Below, in pieces: positions 38,357 to 56,879 of a DNA stretch of 64,000 nucleotides. Every line of letters begins with the position of its first letter. Position 1 is the first letter of the stretch. The notes beneath the pieces were generated by a model. The model saw nothing but the letters and a program-made list of their open reading frames with translations, did no database searches and was not told the origin of the DNA. The position numbers were made by a program, and so were the translations under genes. The stretch is from Utricularia gibba (taxonomy: Eukaryota; Streptophyta; Magnoliopsida; Lamiales; Lentibulariaceae), in assembly GCA_002189035.1 (NCBI GenBank), contig NEEC01000015.1, positions 2,418,001 to 2,482,000 on the forward strand. Direction: 5' to 3'.

Positions 38357-40324
38357 GTATCAAACGCGAATTTCCCGATCACGGGAATACCCAATTCAGC
38401 AAATAAAAAAATGTCTCCTAAACCAAATAGAGGAACATAAAAACAATACCACGATATGCTTTCCGAGAAAAGTAAAGGCAGTGTCGATTACACATCACAA
38501 GGTAAAAAAAAAAAAAAAACCGAAATACGAATGTCAGCCACACTACCTGCAGTCCTGCTCGCAAAATACTCCCTGTTCCTACACAATCTAAACCGAAAGG
38601 TGCACGGATCTGTGCCGGCGAAACGGTACGGCGATTTCACGGCGGAATTTCGTTAAAGCCTCGTTTTACCACCGAGTAAAAACAATAACGTAACTGTTCA
38701 TGACGCAGTAAAAAAACCAATAAATACATAATCCCGAATATTCTCTTCTACTTTAACAGAATGCCCGTAGGCCCATGGGCCGATGCTTTCTTATTTCGTT
38801 GAAAAAAATGGGCCGAAATTAAACATAAAACCATGAAGATGACCGTGTGCGCCTCCAGCCTGTGACAACCACGTGGGCAGCCCAAAAAATGAGATGGGCC
38901 TCCACCGGGCCCGTAGCAGAGCACAGAGGATCGTGAGCTGTTTTCCAGTAGCTTTCTTGTAGCTTACATTTCATGGAGCAGAGCCAGGGAGGATCCAACC
39001 ACTGCCATTTCTTGCCTTGGAACCTCCCCAAAGCTCTGTTCACTTCAGAATGTTTAAAAGAGGCGCTTGAAAAGGGGGAGCGCCTGAGGGGCGATAGGGG
39101 CATCCTGCTGCTGCTGCTAATGCTGCTGGTCGCTGGGCATTCATAATAATCCTGCCTTATTACATAAATATCAACATTGAATGAACGCCCCACACACCAT
39201 CTTAATCATTTTAGACAGCAAGAGCTGTCAAATAATAGTGTAATCGCAAGCCATGATTAAGATACAAGCCATCCCGTGTCTTAAATAAAGCTACACGCCA
39301 CTGTGTTATAACATGCGCCATTTAATAGACCGTGTCTTCGACACATGCCCGCGAGGCTGTTCCACATGTCATGTGTTGGGAGTGGGGCGTCATTTCCTTC
39401 TGTCCTAACAAGAGATCCCCCCCGCCCTTCGCAGTGCCGTGTGAATTTTCTCTTCACAGCGACAACTTGTCTTTGTTTTCCTGCACGCAGCGAAGTGTTT
39501 CCACACGAACTGAGAGGACCACTCCACAGTGTGTAGATGAGAGCTTCTGCGTGGCATCGGTACTCTACGCAGCCCAGCCGAAGGAACTTCTCAATGAATG
39601 CCCGCCCCAATTTATTGTTCACATCACACGCACAGTTAAGACACCTCCTGCCCTTTCCGGCAACAAGAAGAGACATACGCAACGCCACAGCGACGATCGC
39701 AGCGCCGTCTCCTTCTTCCGACCGTTCACCCCGTTCTTGAAGCTGCGCCGGCGAGCCCACTTACGACCACATTCTACTTATGGAATGCGAGCAGTGGAGA
39801 GGGAATATTAGGCATGCGGGGTCGCTGCTCTCGGCAAACTTCCAATTATGGAAGCTTGGACTACGCCTTCCTTCCTAAACTATTTGACTTTTACAGTAGC
39901 TTTTACTTGCGTCTACTATTTTTATAAAAAAAAACGTAAAATCATCTAATATTTTATAATTAATCGAATTGGATTCATCTAATTGAAAAAATATCACAAG
40001 TAAATATAAGAATTTGTTCAATTGTTCGAGGAAAAAAATAATTTCATCCGAAAAAAAATTTTTTTTTTTTTTACTGGCAGCTGGAGAGATTTATTACAAA
40101 TAAAATATTGGGGTATATTAAAAATTTCTTTAAAAAAAAAAGGAAAACTGGAGTTGGCAAATCTCGAGCTGTTGAATGTGATCACATGGAGACAGGTGCA
40201 GAGCTACTCCGGCATTCATTGTGAATCTTGACTCCCCCAACAACTCACACCTTCAAATTTTGCTGACTCACCAACCCTCTATGATTAAATTAATTCCAAT
40301 AATTAAACAAATGGAAGTACAAGA

Positions 40325-40342
40325 TCATCATCATCATCATCA
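40325..40342. repeat. ATC trinucleotide run
   Basis: Six ATC/CAT units near the 3' side of the KCS gene. Confidence 0.85.
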
Positions 40343-40438
40343 ACAACCAAGAAACCAAGAATTGCAGAAGCGTGTGTGTTTGTTGGTGGTATAAGTAAGA
40401 ATCATGCATGCAGAGAATGTGGATCGGGGTGTATGGAA

Positions 40439-40457
40439 TGGATGGATGGATGGATGA
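40439..40457. repeat. GGAT tetranucleotide run
   Basis: About four GGAT units just beyond the KCS stop codon. Confidence 0.85.
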
Positions 40458-40480
40458 TTGCTTACTGAGAAGGGTTGATG

Positions 40481-41898
40481 TTAATCTGGGATCTCGTAAT
40501 CATCTGGGACGACGAAGGTGTCGGGGTCTTCGTCTTGAATCCACCCGTACTTGGCCATGAACGGGTTGCTCAGATCTTTCTTGGGGAAGTTGTGAATCAT
40601 TGGTTTCCAGACGTTGTCCTTTCCGTCCAGATCCCGGATCACTTCCCATAGGCAGCTGTTGCATTTGAATCCTGCGCCGAAGCTGATCATCAGAACCCTG
40701 TCTCCTTTCTTGAGCCTCTGTTTGGATTCCATGTATCCCAGCACGTACCAGAGGCTGCTCGCGGATGTGTTTCCGAATCTGTGGAGTGTCATTCTCGCTG
40801 GTTCGATGTCGTAGGCTGTGAGCCCTAGATTTTGTGACACCGCGTCGATGACTGCTTTTCCTCCGGTGTGGAGACAGAAGTGGTCCACGCCCTTTTTGAA
40901 ATTGATCACGGGACGGGTACCGGTGCCCGCGGCGGAGGCTTTGCTCAGTTTTTGATGGATTTTGCGGTTGAGGAGGAGGAGGGCGAAGCGGAGGAGTTCG
41001 GTGACTGGGAGGATCTGGGGGGCGATTTCTTTGAGGTTGTCGACGAAGGCTTTCGTCGCGGCTTTCGGAAGGTTTTTTCCCAGATGGAAACCCACGTTTC
41101 CGGCGTCGTCTTCGCGCTGGATGCAGCAATTGAAGGATTCGTCTCTAGAGCCGTGGTGTGTCCGGACGAGGGTTTTGAGCTTGAACTTTGCTCTGTCTTT
41201 CAGGGACGGTTTGTTGGTGAGGAGAATCGCGCAGCCGCCGGAGCGGAAGAGGCAATTCGCTAGAATCATAGATCTATCCTTTCCGGTGTACCACCCCAAG
41301 CTGAGTGACTCCGATGTAATCACCAGCGCCTGCACATTTTTCTGGTTCTTGAAAATGCTCCGTACCGCGTCAATGGAGATCAAACTGGCGCTGCATCCCA
41401 TTCCGGTGAGATTATACACCTTAACATCGTCCCTCAATTTGTACTGATTGATTATCCTCGACGCCATCGACGGCATTGACGATATCATCGATATGTTCAC
41501 CACCAGCACATCCACCTCCTGCGGCGAAATCCCCGTTCTCCGCAGAAGCTTCCCCACACTGTCGACGAAAAACTCCTCCATTTCCACGTTGGCGTCTTCC
41601 AACGTCGGCGCCCCTTCACGGCCTTCAAGCACCATCCGCGGCGCGTAAGTCTCTTCCCCGATACCGGAGCTGACAATAGCCTTGAGCAGGAACTTGTACT
41701 CATGAATACCCAGATGCTTATTCCGGCGAATAACCTCCCCACAGAACTTGGTGCTGAGCTTTCTGTCGTCCCCGGCAAGTAGCATTCATAGTCCAGGATG
41801 TAGCAGTTTTGGTGCCGTTTCCAGTCGTAATGACGCCATAGAAGATACACTAAACAGAGCAGAGGAATGCAGAAGCCGAGTAGAAGAGCAAAATCCAT
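40481..41898 (-). CDS. KCS: 3-ketoacyl-CoA synthase (very-long-chain fatty acid elongation), with a frame break
   Basis: ER condensing enzyme adding malonyl-CoA carbons to long acyl-CoAs for waxes, cutin and membranes. Single exon. The start at 41896-41898 gives MDFALLLGFCIPLLCLVYLL, a membrane segment; then QNCYILDYECY. A GGGG run (coding strand; 41770-41773) is one base short, shifting the frame; adding it joins DDRKLSTKFCGEVI and gives 472 residues, a normal length with no other break. Active-site Cys is in YNLTGMGCSASLISID; His and Asn sites are in HFCLHTGGKAVIDA and RFGNTSASSLWYVLGYME. It ends FVVPDDYEIPD with stop at 40481. Resemblance is to the KCS4/KCS12 group, by recall. Confidence 0.93.
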
Positions 41899-45007
<3,109 letters not shown>

Positions 45008-45413
45008 TTTTTTTTCCGTTGCTTTGAAGTCAATTCGCTCGGCATGCACTCCTAGTTCTGTGAAAGTCAAGTCGAAACCAACAACAAAATTGAGAATTAA
45101 ATTGTGAGGTTTTGATTTGATTTTGAAAACAAATGAGTGGAAATTGCCGATTTTGATTGACTCTAAATGTTTCTCTGATTACTAATTAGTTAAATAACTG
45201 AACCGACAGCGCCGGCAATCATCATCTGCGCCACAGATGTCCAATTTTAAGACCTATAACGATACAGTATCGATGAGAATGCCAGGCACCGGCTCCAAAT
45301 CCACTGATGAACGAACAGTGTCCGGCTGTCAGAGAGAGGATGGCGGTGGGGCCTGGTGCTGAGTACTTGTGAGGTTCCATTATTGCTTTGCTAGGGAATG
45401 TGATGGCCATGTG
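45008..45413. other. Convergent 3' region between PCNA and enolase
   Basis: Non-coding 3' ends of two convergent genes; nothing else seen. Confidence 0.6.
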
Positions 45414-48225
45414 TCAGCAATTCCTCCAACCGTCTGCAATGTAGAAGGCTTCATCTCCTAGCTCTTCCTCAATCCTTAGCAGCTGCAAATGAATGTTAGA
45501 ATTCTGAGGGAATTTGCATCTAATGGTAACCTGGAAGAACCGAAAAGGGACTGGTTCTTTTCTTGCAAACAAGGCTTAAAAAACGGTTAAGAACATTGCT
45601 AACTAGTAAACAAGAGAAGGGAGGCTGTGAAACCTGATTGTATTTTGCTATTCTTTCGCCACGGCAAGGTGCACCTGCTTTTATCTGACCGGCTCCAACA
45701 CCCACCGCAAAGTCAGCCAAGAAGGAATCTTCAACTTCACCACTTGAATGAGAAACTACCACTCCCCAGTTGGCATCCTTCGCTAACTTGACTGTTTCAA
45801 TAGCCTCGGTCACGGTCCCCAACTGGTTGATCTAAAAAAAAATCAAGACGTATCGACCGCATGACACTTGCTAGAACCTCATTCAGGTATTGACAACAGG
45901 TGCATGACAAGAAAAAAAAAAGCTATTATAAAATCTGCAATTCCAACATGAATACCTTCAAAAGAAGAGAATTGCAGGCTGCTTCATTTATGGCTCTCTC
46001 AATTCGTTTCGGATTTGACACCAATAACTCATCTCCAACAACCTGAGACCAGATAAATTAAGATGGGGCTTAGCTTCAGTCTACTGGAAAATGAACTCAA
46101 CAAAACCAAACTAGCTATATCCATTCCATTTTTATCAAACAGTACTAAATTCTTCTCATTTGTCCCAACTTGAGTGTCGAAGTGGAGACACATTAGGAGG
46201 CAAAATAGTACTGAGGCACCACTTTGAACTAAGTTTAACTTCCAGAAAAATCATGTAACAGAATCTTCATTTCCAAAACATTTAAAAGAAGATACCTGGC
46301 AAACGCCAACACTACAGAAATCCTTAAAATGTGCCCAATCCTCTTTGTCAAATGGATCTTCAATAGATGCGATACTGAAATCTGAGAGCATGCAGAGGCA
46401 TTCGAAGAATTAGGGAGTTCTGAATGACACCGGAAAGCTAGTTTCAACCAGACGTAAAGAACCAGCAGCTGAATAAGAATGCCAATTTTAAGGAGATACC
46501 GTGGCAGAGTTCTTTGTATATGTTTATCATGTCCTCCCCAGATTTAAAACTTTGGCCTGCCTTGTTTGGTGATGCATGATCCAAATCATACTTGGTACCT
46601 ACGCAGGTTAAGGAAACCTCTCACCTTATGCTATACATAACATAGCAGAATAAAAAAGGATGATGAAATTTATCGGAATGAAAAATTTCGAAAACAATTT
46701 TTTCACATACAGTGAAAGAAAAAAAATGCTGCAAAACACCGTGTCATTTGAAATAGGAAAACAAAGCAGGCTTCATTCTCAACACGGATTCCTTATCATG
46801 GAGCCAAAAGAATACCTATGCAAAAATGAGTAGCACCAATGTCGAGAGCTATCTTTATTTTCTCACTACATCCTGTTCTTTCAATGGCTTCAGTCACAAA
46901 ATTTAGGCCATCGCTCAAGCTGTAATCGCAGAAAAATAAAAAAAGATGGACTTAATGAAGATAAAAATGTGAGGATACTTGCCAGGATATATTTGGCATA
47001 AAACCACCATCTTTTTCAACAGTGCATCCATGTAACGCAGACCTCTCAGAAAGCACAGCCTGGTTGATCCAAAACCCAACATAGAATGATACAAACAAGC
47101 AGATAAAAAAATGAATGAATCACTTACGAATAGTTCGCGATGGTAAAGGGTACTCAGTTTTCAAACAGGTAAAATAAAGGTTCTCACTTTCAAATGTTGG
47201 TATGTCTCGGAACCAATTTGTAGGGCCTCCTCAAAACTTGATGCTCCAACAGGTAAAACCATAATACTCTATTGATATTTTAGGTATCATATTGCTATAC
47301 CCATGAATTAATAGGCAGTACGCAAAAAGATTAAAAAAATACTACTCACACGGAATGCCAGATTATTCCCAGCAGTTTTTCCACCACTTATGAGAGTGAA
47401 AGATGGGACAGGAAGACTGCAGCTTGATTTTCCAGAAAGTTCCGCAATGTGCTTGTGAACGGGAATCTATAAAACAACTTAAAACAGAATAGCACAAGTT
47501 GTTCTTCACTAACTAGGTATCAACGAAAGCATTCTCCTTGTACCTCCTTTTCAGCAGCCCCAGCTTTGCACGCTGCCATTGAAACTGCCAAAATTGCATT
47601 TGCTCCTAATTCACTCTACCAAAATGGAAACTAGGAAGGTAGCATCATTGAAAAACTCGATGTAGAATGTAAACAGCTTATATGGCATCACCACAGGATT
47701 ATAAAGCTAAAGCTACCTTCCTTTCAGTCTTGTCCAAATCAATCATAGCCTGATCGATCTGCCCTTGCAGCGTTGGATCCATACCAACTAAAACTTCAGA
47801 TATCTTTTCATTAACATTAATTACAGCCCTGCTCACACCATTCCCAAGATAGACGCCCGTGGCCCCATCGCGTAATTCAACTGCCCCATACCTATTGTAA
47901 GCAATTTGTATCATAGCATAAACTCATGCGATCAAAAGGAGAAGTAAGAAATAAGAACTGCATACGTTCCAGAAGACGAGCCACTGGGCGCGGAGGCGCG
48001 AAAAACACCTTTCTTTGTGTACAAATCAACTTCCACAGTGGGGATTCCTCTGCTATCAAGAATCTGCCGTGCCTTAACCTTGGTTATGACTGAGGGGACA
48101 GACTTTCTCATGTGATTGGAAATGAATAGTACGGGATCTGGTGTCCTCGCCCTCACTGCGGCGTTGACGGCGTCCTCAATCTTCCGAGAGAGCATATGCT
48201 TGTCCAGATACTCCTGCACCAACAT
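45414..48225 (-). CDS. ENO3: ENO3-type cytosolic enolase, possible pseudoenzyme
   Basis: Enolase normally converts 2-phosphoglycerate to phosphoenolpyruvate in glycolysis. This is the plant ENO3 type, with a 45-residue N extension ([20 protein letters not shown] at 48223-48225 downward) before [18 protein letters not shown]. Metal ligands are retained where I could check: [19 protein letters not shown] and [11 protein letters not shown]. Lys in NSLLLK and in [13 protein letters not shown] are also kept. But the usual SHAGNKLAMQEFM is here [12 protein letters not shown] then SIMVLP, so His159 and Glu168 (yeast numbering) are replaced by Thr and Ser. GDEGGFAP is EKDGGFMP, giving Asp for Glu211. 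SHRSGE is SHSSGE, losing Arg374. The end is [21 protein letters not shown], stop 45414-45416. The splice sites around these exons are GT-AG. Confidence 0.9.
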
Positions 48226-48627
48226 TCTCTAAGAATTTTCACTTCCTCCAACAGCTGGATTTCGGAACCTTGCTTCCGGCGATCTATCGGCGCACACGGA
48301 GGGAACCGGAAACCGAAAGTTGAATATTTTGAACACGGGCTTAACACTCCACGATTCCAGAAAACAATTTTCCTTATTGGATCTGGGCCTGAATAGCCCG
48401 ATAATTACCCATTTAAATAAATAAATATTCACTTAATTCTGATTTTCCATTATCAAACGATGCCTTAGCATTTAAATTACGATTAGGTACTCAAACTTGC
48501 CAAAAATTCCACAAAGACTATGAGCAATTATCAATACACGTCCTTTCTAATTTGAGTAATTATAGAACCACACCAGAATCCACTCAGCGACTGCACATCA
48601 TCAGCCTCCGCCGCCGTTCCACAGTCA
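48226..48627. other. Enolase promoter and EXO70 3' region
   Basis: The right-hand neighbour end is the enolase start (48225) and the left end of EXO70 lies at 48628. If the uncorrected EXO70 frame is read, it continues to 48531. AT-rich, no other gene. Confidence 0.55.
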
Positions 48628-50510
48628 TCATCTACGGGAGTGGCTTGAATGAGACGACGTCGTAGAGGACCCAGATGTCTGAAGAAACAAGTCCGACAAG
48701 TAGTTGCCCAGGTCCTCGGGGCATAACGGACAATTGGATCTTCCCATGATTCCAGCAGACCAGCACTCCGGTGCCTTTCATAGAACCCCCGATAGCCGGG
48801 GCCTATTAGCGTCGCGATGGAGAGCTTTACCCGATCGCGGAGTTCCGGGTCGGGTATGAGCCAGGAAGTCTGCTTTCTGTAGGCTTCCTCGAAAGCGATG
48901 TTGAATTGTTTGAAGTGATGCTTGATCTGCTGCAGAGGGATCTCGGCCGTCGGATCCGGGGGCAGGGATGAAATCACCTTCGTCCATCCCATTCTCTCGT
49001 ATTTGGACAAGAACCGGTTTACTTTGGCCCGGTGCTGCCAGATCCAATCAGCGCCCATCACAAGGCCCAGATTCGACTTCTGGACCTTCGAAACGACGTA
49101 GTTTAGGTTGTTCGCTAGGAAGAGATAGGATAATGCGACGTCGTTATACATCACCGCCTTGCCGTCCAGTTTACACAGGAGGAGGAGGATCAGCCAGCCG
49201 ACTCTGATGGTTATCGCCGCCGCGGAAGAGTCCTGTCCGTCAGCGGTGGTGGGACTGGAAAAGTAGCTCTCCGGTAGTGGACTGTGCGGGTTCACGGGGC
49301 ACTCGGAGATTATATCGGAAACGGGGCCTGTGTAGTCGCCGAGGAAAATGAGGAAATTCATCACGTAACGAGTCAGAGGGTGGACGCCGCCGCCGGGGAA
49401 TGTTTTCGAGGAGTCTTTCTGAATCGCAGTCTCCAGTTGAGTTAACATGATTCTCACTGCTTCGCCCAATCTCGTGAGGGCAGCCACAGCCTCGGCCTTC
49501 ACGGGGGACAGCATCTCGTGCCAAAATATAGCTTCGATCTCCGGCCACAAATTCGAGATCGCTTCGTAGAGGTCGAGAGTGCGAAACATTTTCTCCGGGG
49601 ACAGAATTTTCTTGCTCTTCCCGAAATTGGTAGCGAAGCTGAACAAGTTCACCGCCGCGTCTCTGCATATCTCCGCGAAGCACGATTCCGCGATTCTCTC
49701 CGAGGAGGCAAAAACCATTTGGCAGAGAATCTTTTCGCCCTGGAAAAGGGTCCTCACCGCGGTCTTAACAGCTCGCAGCCAGGCCGTGATTTTGTCTTCC
49801 AGAACATTCCATTCCATCTTCTGCATCTTAGAGTGATTCAATTTTTCTACCTCTAAGTAGTGCAGAGCTTCATCGACGATTGATCTTCTCACAGTGTTGT
49901 AGATTTTCACGCATTCCTTAGTATATCCACAACTAATCATGCACTCAGCGATTCTCCGCAGATCCGCCATGGCAACATCCGCCGCCGCATCGGCTTCGGG
50001 GCTCAAATTCCCAGCCCTCGGCGGTGTGCGCGGCGGCGTTTTACCGGGCTCCTCTTCAGAGCCTTCATCCTCTATGTAATCCGTGACGCTAGACCTGAGA
50101 GAACGGCGGGAGTACCTACTGGACAACGAGTCGGAGTCAAGATTCTTCCTGTTCTCCGACAGAATGAGGAAAAACTCCTTCTCCAGCCTATTGATCGCTA
50201 TCGGCATCAATCTCTGTGCTCCCACCAGCTTCTCGGAGCCAGAATCATGCTTCAAATAAGCACGCATAGCTCGCTGCAAATCGGTCACCGCTTTGAGAAA
50301 TCTCCCGGCTTCTACCCTATCGCCGACGAACAGCCGCCGCGACAGTTTCTGCCGCTTATCAGCATCGGCATCCCACTCTCGAATCATCGATTCTGCAAAT
50401 TCGATGTCGTCCACCAGCACCATCTCCGATAACGTGCGGTGGTCCGGCGACCGCCTTGGCGTCGTCGACTGGTGCGATGGAGACGATTCGCGGCTAGATA
50501 TCCCCTTCAT
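48628..50510 (-). CDS. EXO70: Exocyst subunit EXO70, with a frame break near the C terminus
   Basis: Exocyst subunit that tethers secretory vesicles to the plasma membrane through phosphoinositide binding; plants have many copies. Single exon, start at 50508-50510 (MKGISSRESSPSHQSTTPRR). It has a Ser-rich N terminus, then the helical-bundle domain: FWHEMLSPVKAEAVAALTRL, HPLTRYVMNFLIFLGDY, LFLANNLNYVVSKVQKSNL and KHHFKQFNIAFEEAYRKQT. At 48718-48721 a CCCC run (coding strand) breaks the frame within VRYAP. Adding one base gives EDLGNYLSDLFLQTSGSSTT, the usual EXO70 tail, and a stop at 48628 (627 residues). As written the frame runs on to 48531 with an unrelated tail. EXO70H-like by intronless structure and tail, but the subgroup is not certain. 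Confidence 0.92.
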
Positions 50511-52786
50511 TTTTCTCCCAGTATAAAAACCAAGACAACATATAAATCTTACTGCTATCGGAAAAATGGAGCGATATATATAGAGAGAGATGCGAGCGCG
50601 GGGCGATCTTCCGGTGACGGTGTTTACTTGACGCGTAATGGTTTGAAAATCTCACTCCTTTTTCCTCAGTTTCCTCGTCTGAACACCCCGCTTCAAGTTT
50701 AGACCGGTCCGTCCTCAACAAATCACAGGTTCCACACACGGACCATCCGACTTATAAATATAAAATTATGTTTTAATTAAGATTATATATTAGTTCAAAT
50801 TAATGCTGATTAAAAATTCGACTAAAAAATCTTGAGTTTTGAAACATTACATTTATATAATTACTTTTAGTTTTCAAAATATTTTTACAATGAATTGAAT
50901 ACTATTTAACATATCATAAAAATGGTTAAAATTCAAAATTATGAATATATTGAAATTAGATTGAATTTAATTTTTTTTAAAACACTAATAAAAAACGAGT
51001 ATTTATGCTTTTATATTTTCCAATTCCAAAAAAAATATCTCATATAAAATTAAAAATATATATCTATTTAATCATCTATTCTCCTCCATTTGCCTCGCAT
51101 ATTAATTATATTAAAAAATGCACTTGTGTTCCAAAGAAATCAATGCAGACGCATTCAGCGCACACAATAAGACTGACTGCCCTGGAAGAACAGATTGATT
51201 GAGGTAACTAATATTAAACAAAATAGACATCAAATAATCTATTTATTATAAAAATGAAGAAATGTTATTATTGGCTGGTCAAAGTAAACGATGTCTAGAT
51301 TTAATTACTAAATATAGCTTATCTGTAAAGCAATACGATACGTAATATTAAATATTATACCTGAATGAAAATTGAAATTAGTGGGTGGTTAAAATTTAGC
51401 CAATTGTAGGTCGTATATATTATAAATAATTAGATAAATATAAAGCAGTCAAAAATACACTGAATTCAAGGCTTGACCCGGCCCCCGGTCCACACCCATG
51501 CGCGGTGCCTATTTTCAATTATGTGAACGTTGTTATTTAGTTTTAGATGGTAACTTGCCAACTGTATAACCGAATTTGGAAATTTTTTAATTTTAATTAA
51601 ATATTATCTAAAAAATGTTTGTCGATAAATAGAATCAAAATGAAGTGTAAATTAATAACAATATGTGACATTCAAAGCGGAGCAGTTGAATTTGATTGGA
51701 GTGTGTAGGGGTTAGGGGGTTCAGTTCTTCTACACTACATTCGGGGTATTGTCCTTGACTTGATCGTGGAATAGGAATCATTGTATTCATTGTTCAGGCA
51801 GGTTAGGTGGGTTAGTGCGTCCTTCTAGGAGATTGCATTACTTTTCAACACCTATGTCCTAAGAATGACATTTTTCCATTTCGACATTTATTGTCCAAAT
51901 GAAACTCTGATCAGAAGAGGAGTCCAAAAAATGCTGAACACTAAAAACAAGGGGAGGATGTGTTTGAATAATGAAGTGTTTGATTCATTTGTAATGAAAA
52001 TGTTCAAAATGGGAGAATTGCTGTCCAAGAAAAGAATCCCGTATGACTGATGCTCAAAGATTAGAAAATGGACGGAGTCACGGGTCGTGGAAAATAACAT
52101 TAATTAGAGGGAATTATTTCATTTACCCAGGAAATTATGTTTTTTTTTTGTTTTATGGTATAAGGTAATTAATAATATATTTAAATTATTTATATTTCGA
52201 TAAAATTGATTAAAGTGTTTTATAAATAATTCATCTATTTTATGAGAATCAAGCGCCGGAAAACAAAAAAAAAGGAACGAAAGGTCAATAAAAGGACAAC
52301 CTGAATTTAGTTTTTCCTTGGAAATTATTAATGGCACATCTCTAGCTCTATTGATCTTGGTCATTAGTCAAAGATTTTGGGTTGTATCTAGCCCGATTAT
52401 CGCACGTGCCAAAATGTCCATTTCTTTTGTATGTGCGTGAAATTAAAAACTATATAATAATTGATTTTTTAATTTTTAATTTTTTTTTAGTGTAACATTT
52501 GTGGGTCATCTAAGAATTTATTATTTAATGTGCGCCGAAGAAAACGAAATCCCAAGTTGGTAGAGTACATGAAGTCAATTTCTTCTATTTCTAGATGCTG
52601 AATAGCATAGCGGTTTTACTCGATGCCTTCTGTTTTTTGGTGTCCCTGGGTTTATGCATATTTATATTATTTCTCTACAATTTTCATGATTTATTATTTT
52701 TTTGAATTCAGTTGGCTTGGACGCCAAGCATTGGTGCTCCTAGGGCCCTCAACTTCACCGGCATTTCAGTTCCAAAGCCGGATTGT
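50511..52786. other. EXO70 promoter and AT-rich spacer
   Basis: The EXO70 5' region at 50511-50750 is moderately GC-rich, with TATATATAGAGAG at 50574-50586 (plus-strand coordinates). 50750-52600 is AT-rich with only short, chance open frames. No transposon ends found by eye. Confidence 0.55.
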
Positions 52787-53115
52787 CACTGGGACGAAGC
52801 GACGCCGATGAGCAACCGTTGTTCCGATCATGAACGCCAGAATCATGCGGGGGCTGCCTCGCGGACATCAGTGTTTTCCTTATCTTTCTCCATCTAAATA
52901 CCGTTGGATTCGCCCAAAGCGTAGACCGGGGGTGGAGACGGAACGTATCCTTGATTATCAGCTGAAGGTAGGGCAGATTCGGGCGGTGGGTTCCTTGAGC
53001 TAGTCGTCCAGATCCGATGATTCGATCTATTTCTTCTTGAGCTTTTGAAAGCGATTTGGGTTGACGATGAAATCCGCTATCGCCCACTCCGTCACTAAGG
53101 CGGTTGCATTCATAC
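52787..53115 (-). pseudogene. Cytochrome P450 pseudogene fragment
   Basis: A single decayed piece of a plant A-type P450 exon. On the minus strand, GMNATALVTEWAIADFIVNP then NRFQK is the I-helix region; a frame shift follows, then KAQEEIDRIIGSGRLAQGT and PNLPYLQLIIKDTFRLHP, the K-helix region with the ETFR-type motif changed to DTFR. Downstream of RLHP the match fails: WANPTVF appears after an apparent deletion, and no haem-binding FxxGxRxCxG is seen. The oxygen-binding Thr motif (A/G)GxD(T)T is altered to GMNAT. Nearest families by recall are CYP98A-like, but too little remains to assign one. Confidence 0.8.
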
Positions 53116-53643
53116 CGTCGTTTAAATGGTTTGGGGATGGGCTTGTGGGCCGTTAAATGTGCTTCCTCCGATCCAGGATTCGACGTTGATGGGCTGGGCA
53201 GAAGGGTAAATGAGAAGGGTAGTTATGTAATTTGGAAATTAATTCTGTATAAATTTGCCTGAACCTCCAAATGGTTTAGGTTTAGTAGAGGCGCCATCGG
53301 AGTGTCGTTCGGCAAGCATAGAGGAAGCATCGGCCTAGCTGGTAGGTATTACGTTTTATGAGTTGGGTTTTTTGATGCCATGCGAAGGATTCTCATCTTC
53401 TTGTTGGTTGATGTTTGATGGGATATTGGTATGAATTCGTGTTCTTATAGTGATTAGGAATCTTAGCTGTTCCAGCGAGGTTTCTTTCCGATTCTATCCT
53501 TGTTTTTGTTCATCGCGTTCAGGGATAGTGAACTTACGGGTTTATTTGGCTGAGTGTGGGTAGGTTTGTCACTTTTGCGCTGTATAAGTTATCTGTGATT
53601 TCTGATGTTTGCGTTTTCAGCATAACTTAGCATTATCTACTAG
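53116..53643. promoter_or_regulatory. Ribosomal protein promoter and 5' UTR
   Basis: A site-II-like TGGGCC lies at 53147-53152. The presumed leader runs at about 53280-53342, followed by a donor-like GTAGGT at 53342 and an acceptor near 53622, suggesting an intron in the 5' UTR. Confidence 0.5.
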
Positions 53644-54410
<767 letters not shown>

Positions 54411-55107
54411 TAAGAAAGGTGTCTCGGCTGTAGCATTATTGCTTTCGAATGGTTGGTGAGTGCACGAGCTTTCTTGTTTGCAATTGTTTCTCCAGATGAT
54501 GAGTTATTTAGCTGGATAGATTGTCTGTCAGTACTTGTCTTTTTCGTTCCATTGGCTCTTTCGGTAATGCCAAAGCAAATCCTCATGGAAAAGGTGCTTG
54601 CCATATCATGTTTGCCCCAACAAGCAGTAGTTACTGCCTAAGAACCCAAAGTAATCATCTTCCAGGTCCACACACTTGAGCACGAACTATGCAGATAACC
54701 AATGTTGTTGTGGAAAGAGGACTCTAATTTTGGTAAGTTCATGTCCCTTTCACCTTATACAATGCTGCATCATGGTACAAAGGAGAAGAGTGAAGCATGT
54801 CACTCCGTTTGCTGCTGTTCTTGCATTTCCCATAAGATGTCCATATGCGACCAGTAAGATTATGTTTAATTTAATCATGTAATAATATTGGGACCTTATT
54901 AATTAATTTAGGGATATAATAATATGGATTTTATGGGGCAAGGAATGTGTGTGAGCCCTGACCGCGGAACTATAATAACGTGTTTTTTTAAACTACCGGT
55001 AAATTCGTCAAAAGAGTCTGGGATCGCGAAAGGGAGGAACGGCGGCGTATTGATAAGCTTTCAGGAAATCGGAGGTGCCGTCGACATTCCCATTTTTCTA
55101 TCCATCA
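54411..55107. other. RPS15A 3' UTR and RABE1 promoter
   Basis: Spacer between two plus-strand genes. No separate gene recognised. Confidence 0.6.

Positions 55108-56879
<1,772 letters not shown>

Larger units (their letters stand above)
38357..40480. other. Ca2+-ATPase promoter and spacer
   Basis: About 2.1 kb. The left part holds the promoter and 5' UTR of the Ca2+-ATPase. A moderately GC-rich part at 39280-39830 has open frames over 150 codons on both strands, and 38819-39193 has one on the minus strand; none resembles a family I know. Simple repeats near 40325 and 40440 are listed separately. Confidence 0.5.

Noticed and set aside
38819-39193. Minus-strand open frame of 124 codons
   Set aside because: No recognisable domain, promoter or splice site.
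39281-39811. Open frames of about 159 codons on both strands
   Set aside because: Overlapping in both directions, with no known family and no transcript signals; likely chance in GC-richer spacer DNA.
40500-41129. 209-codon Arg/Pro-rich frame inside the KCS gene
   Set aside because: It is an out-of-frame shadow of the conserved KCS coding sequence.
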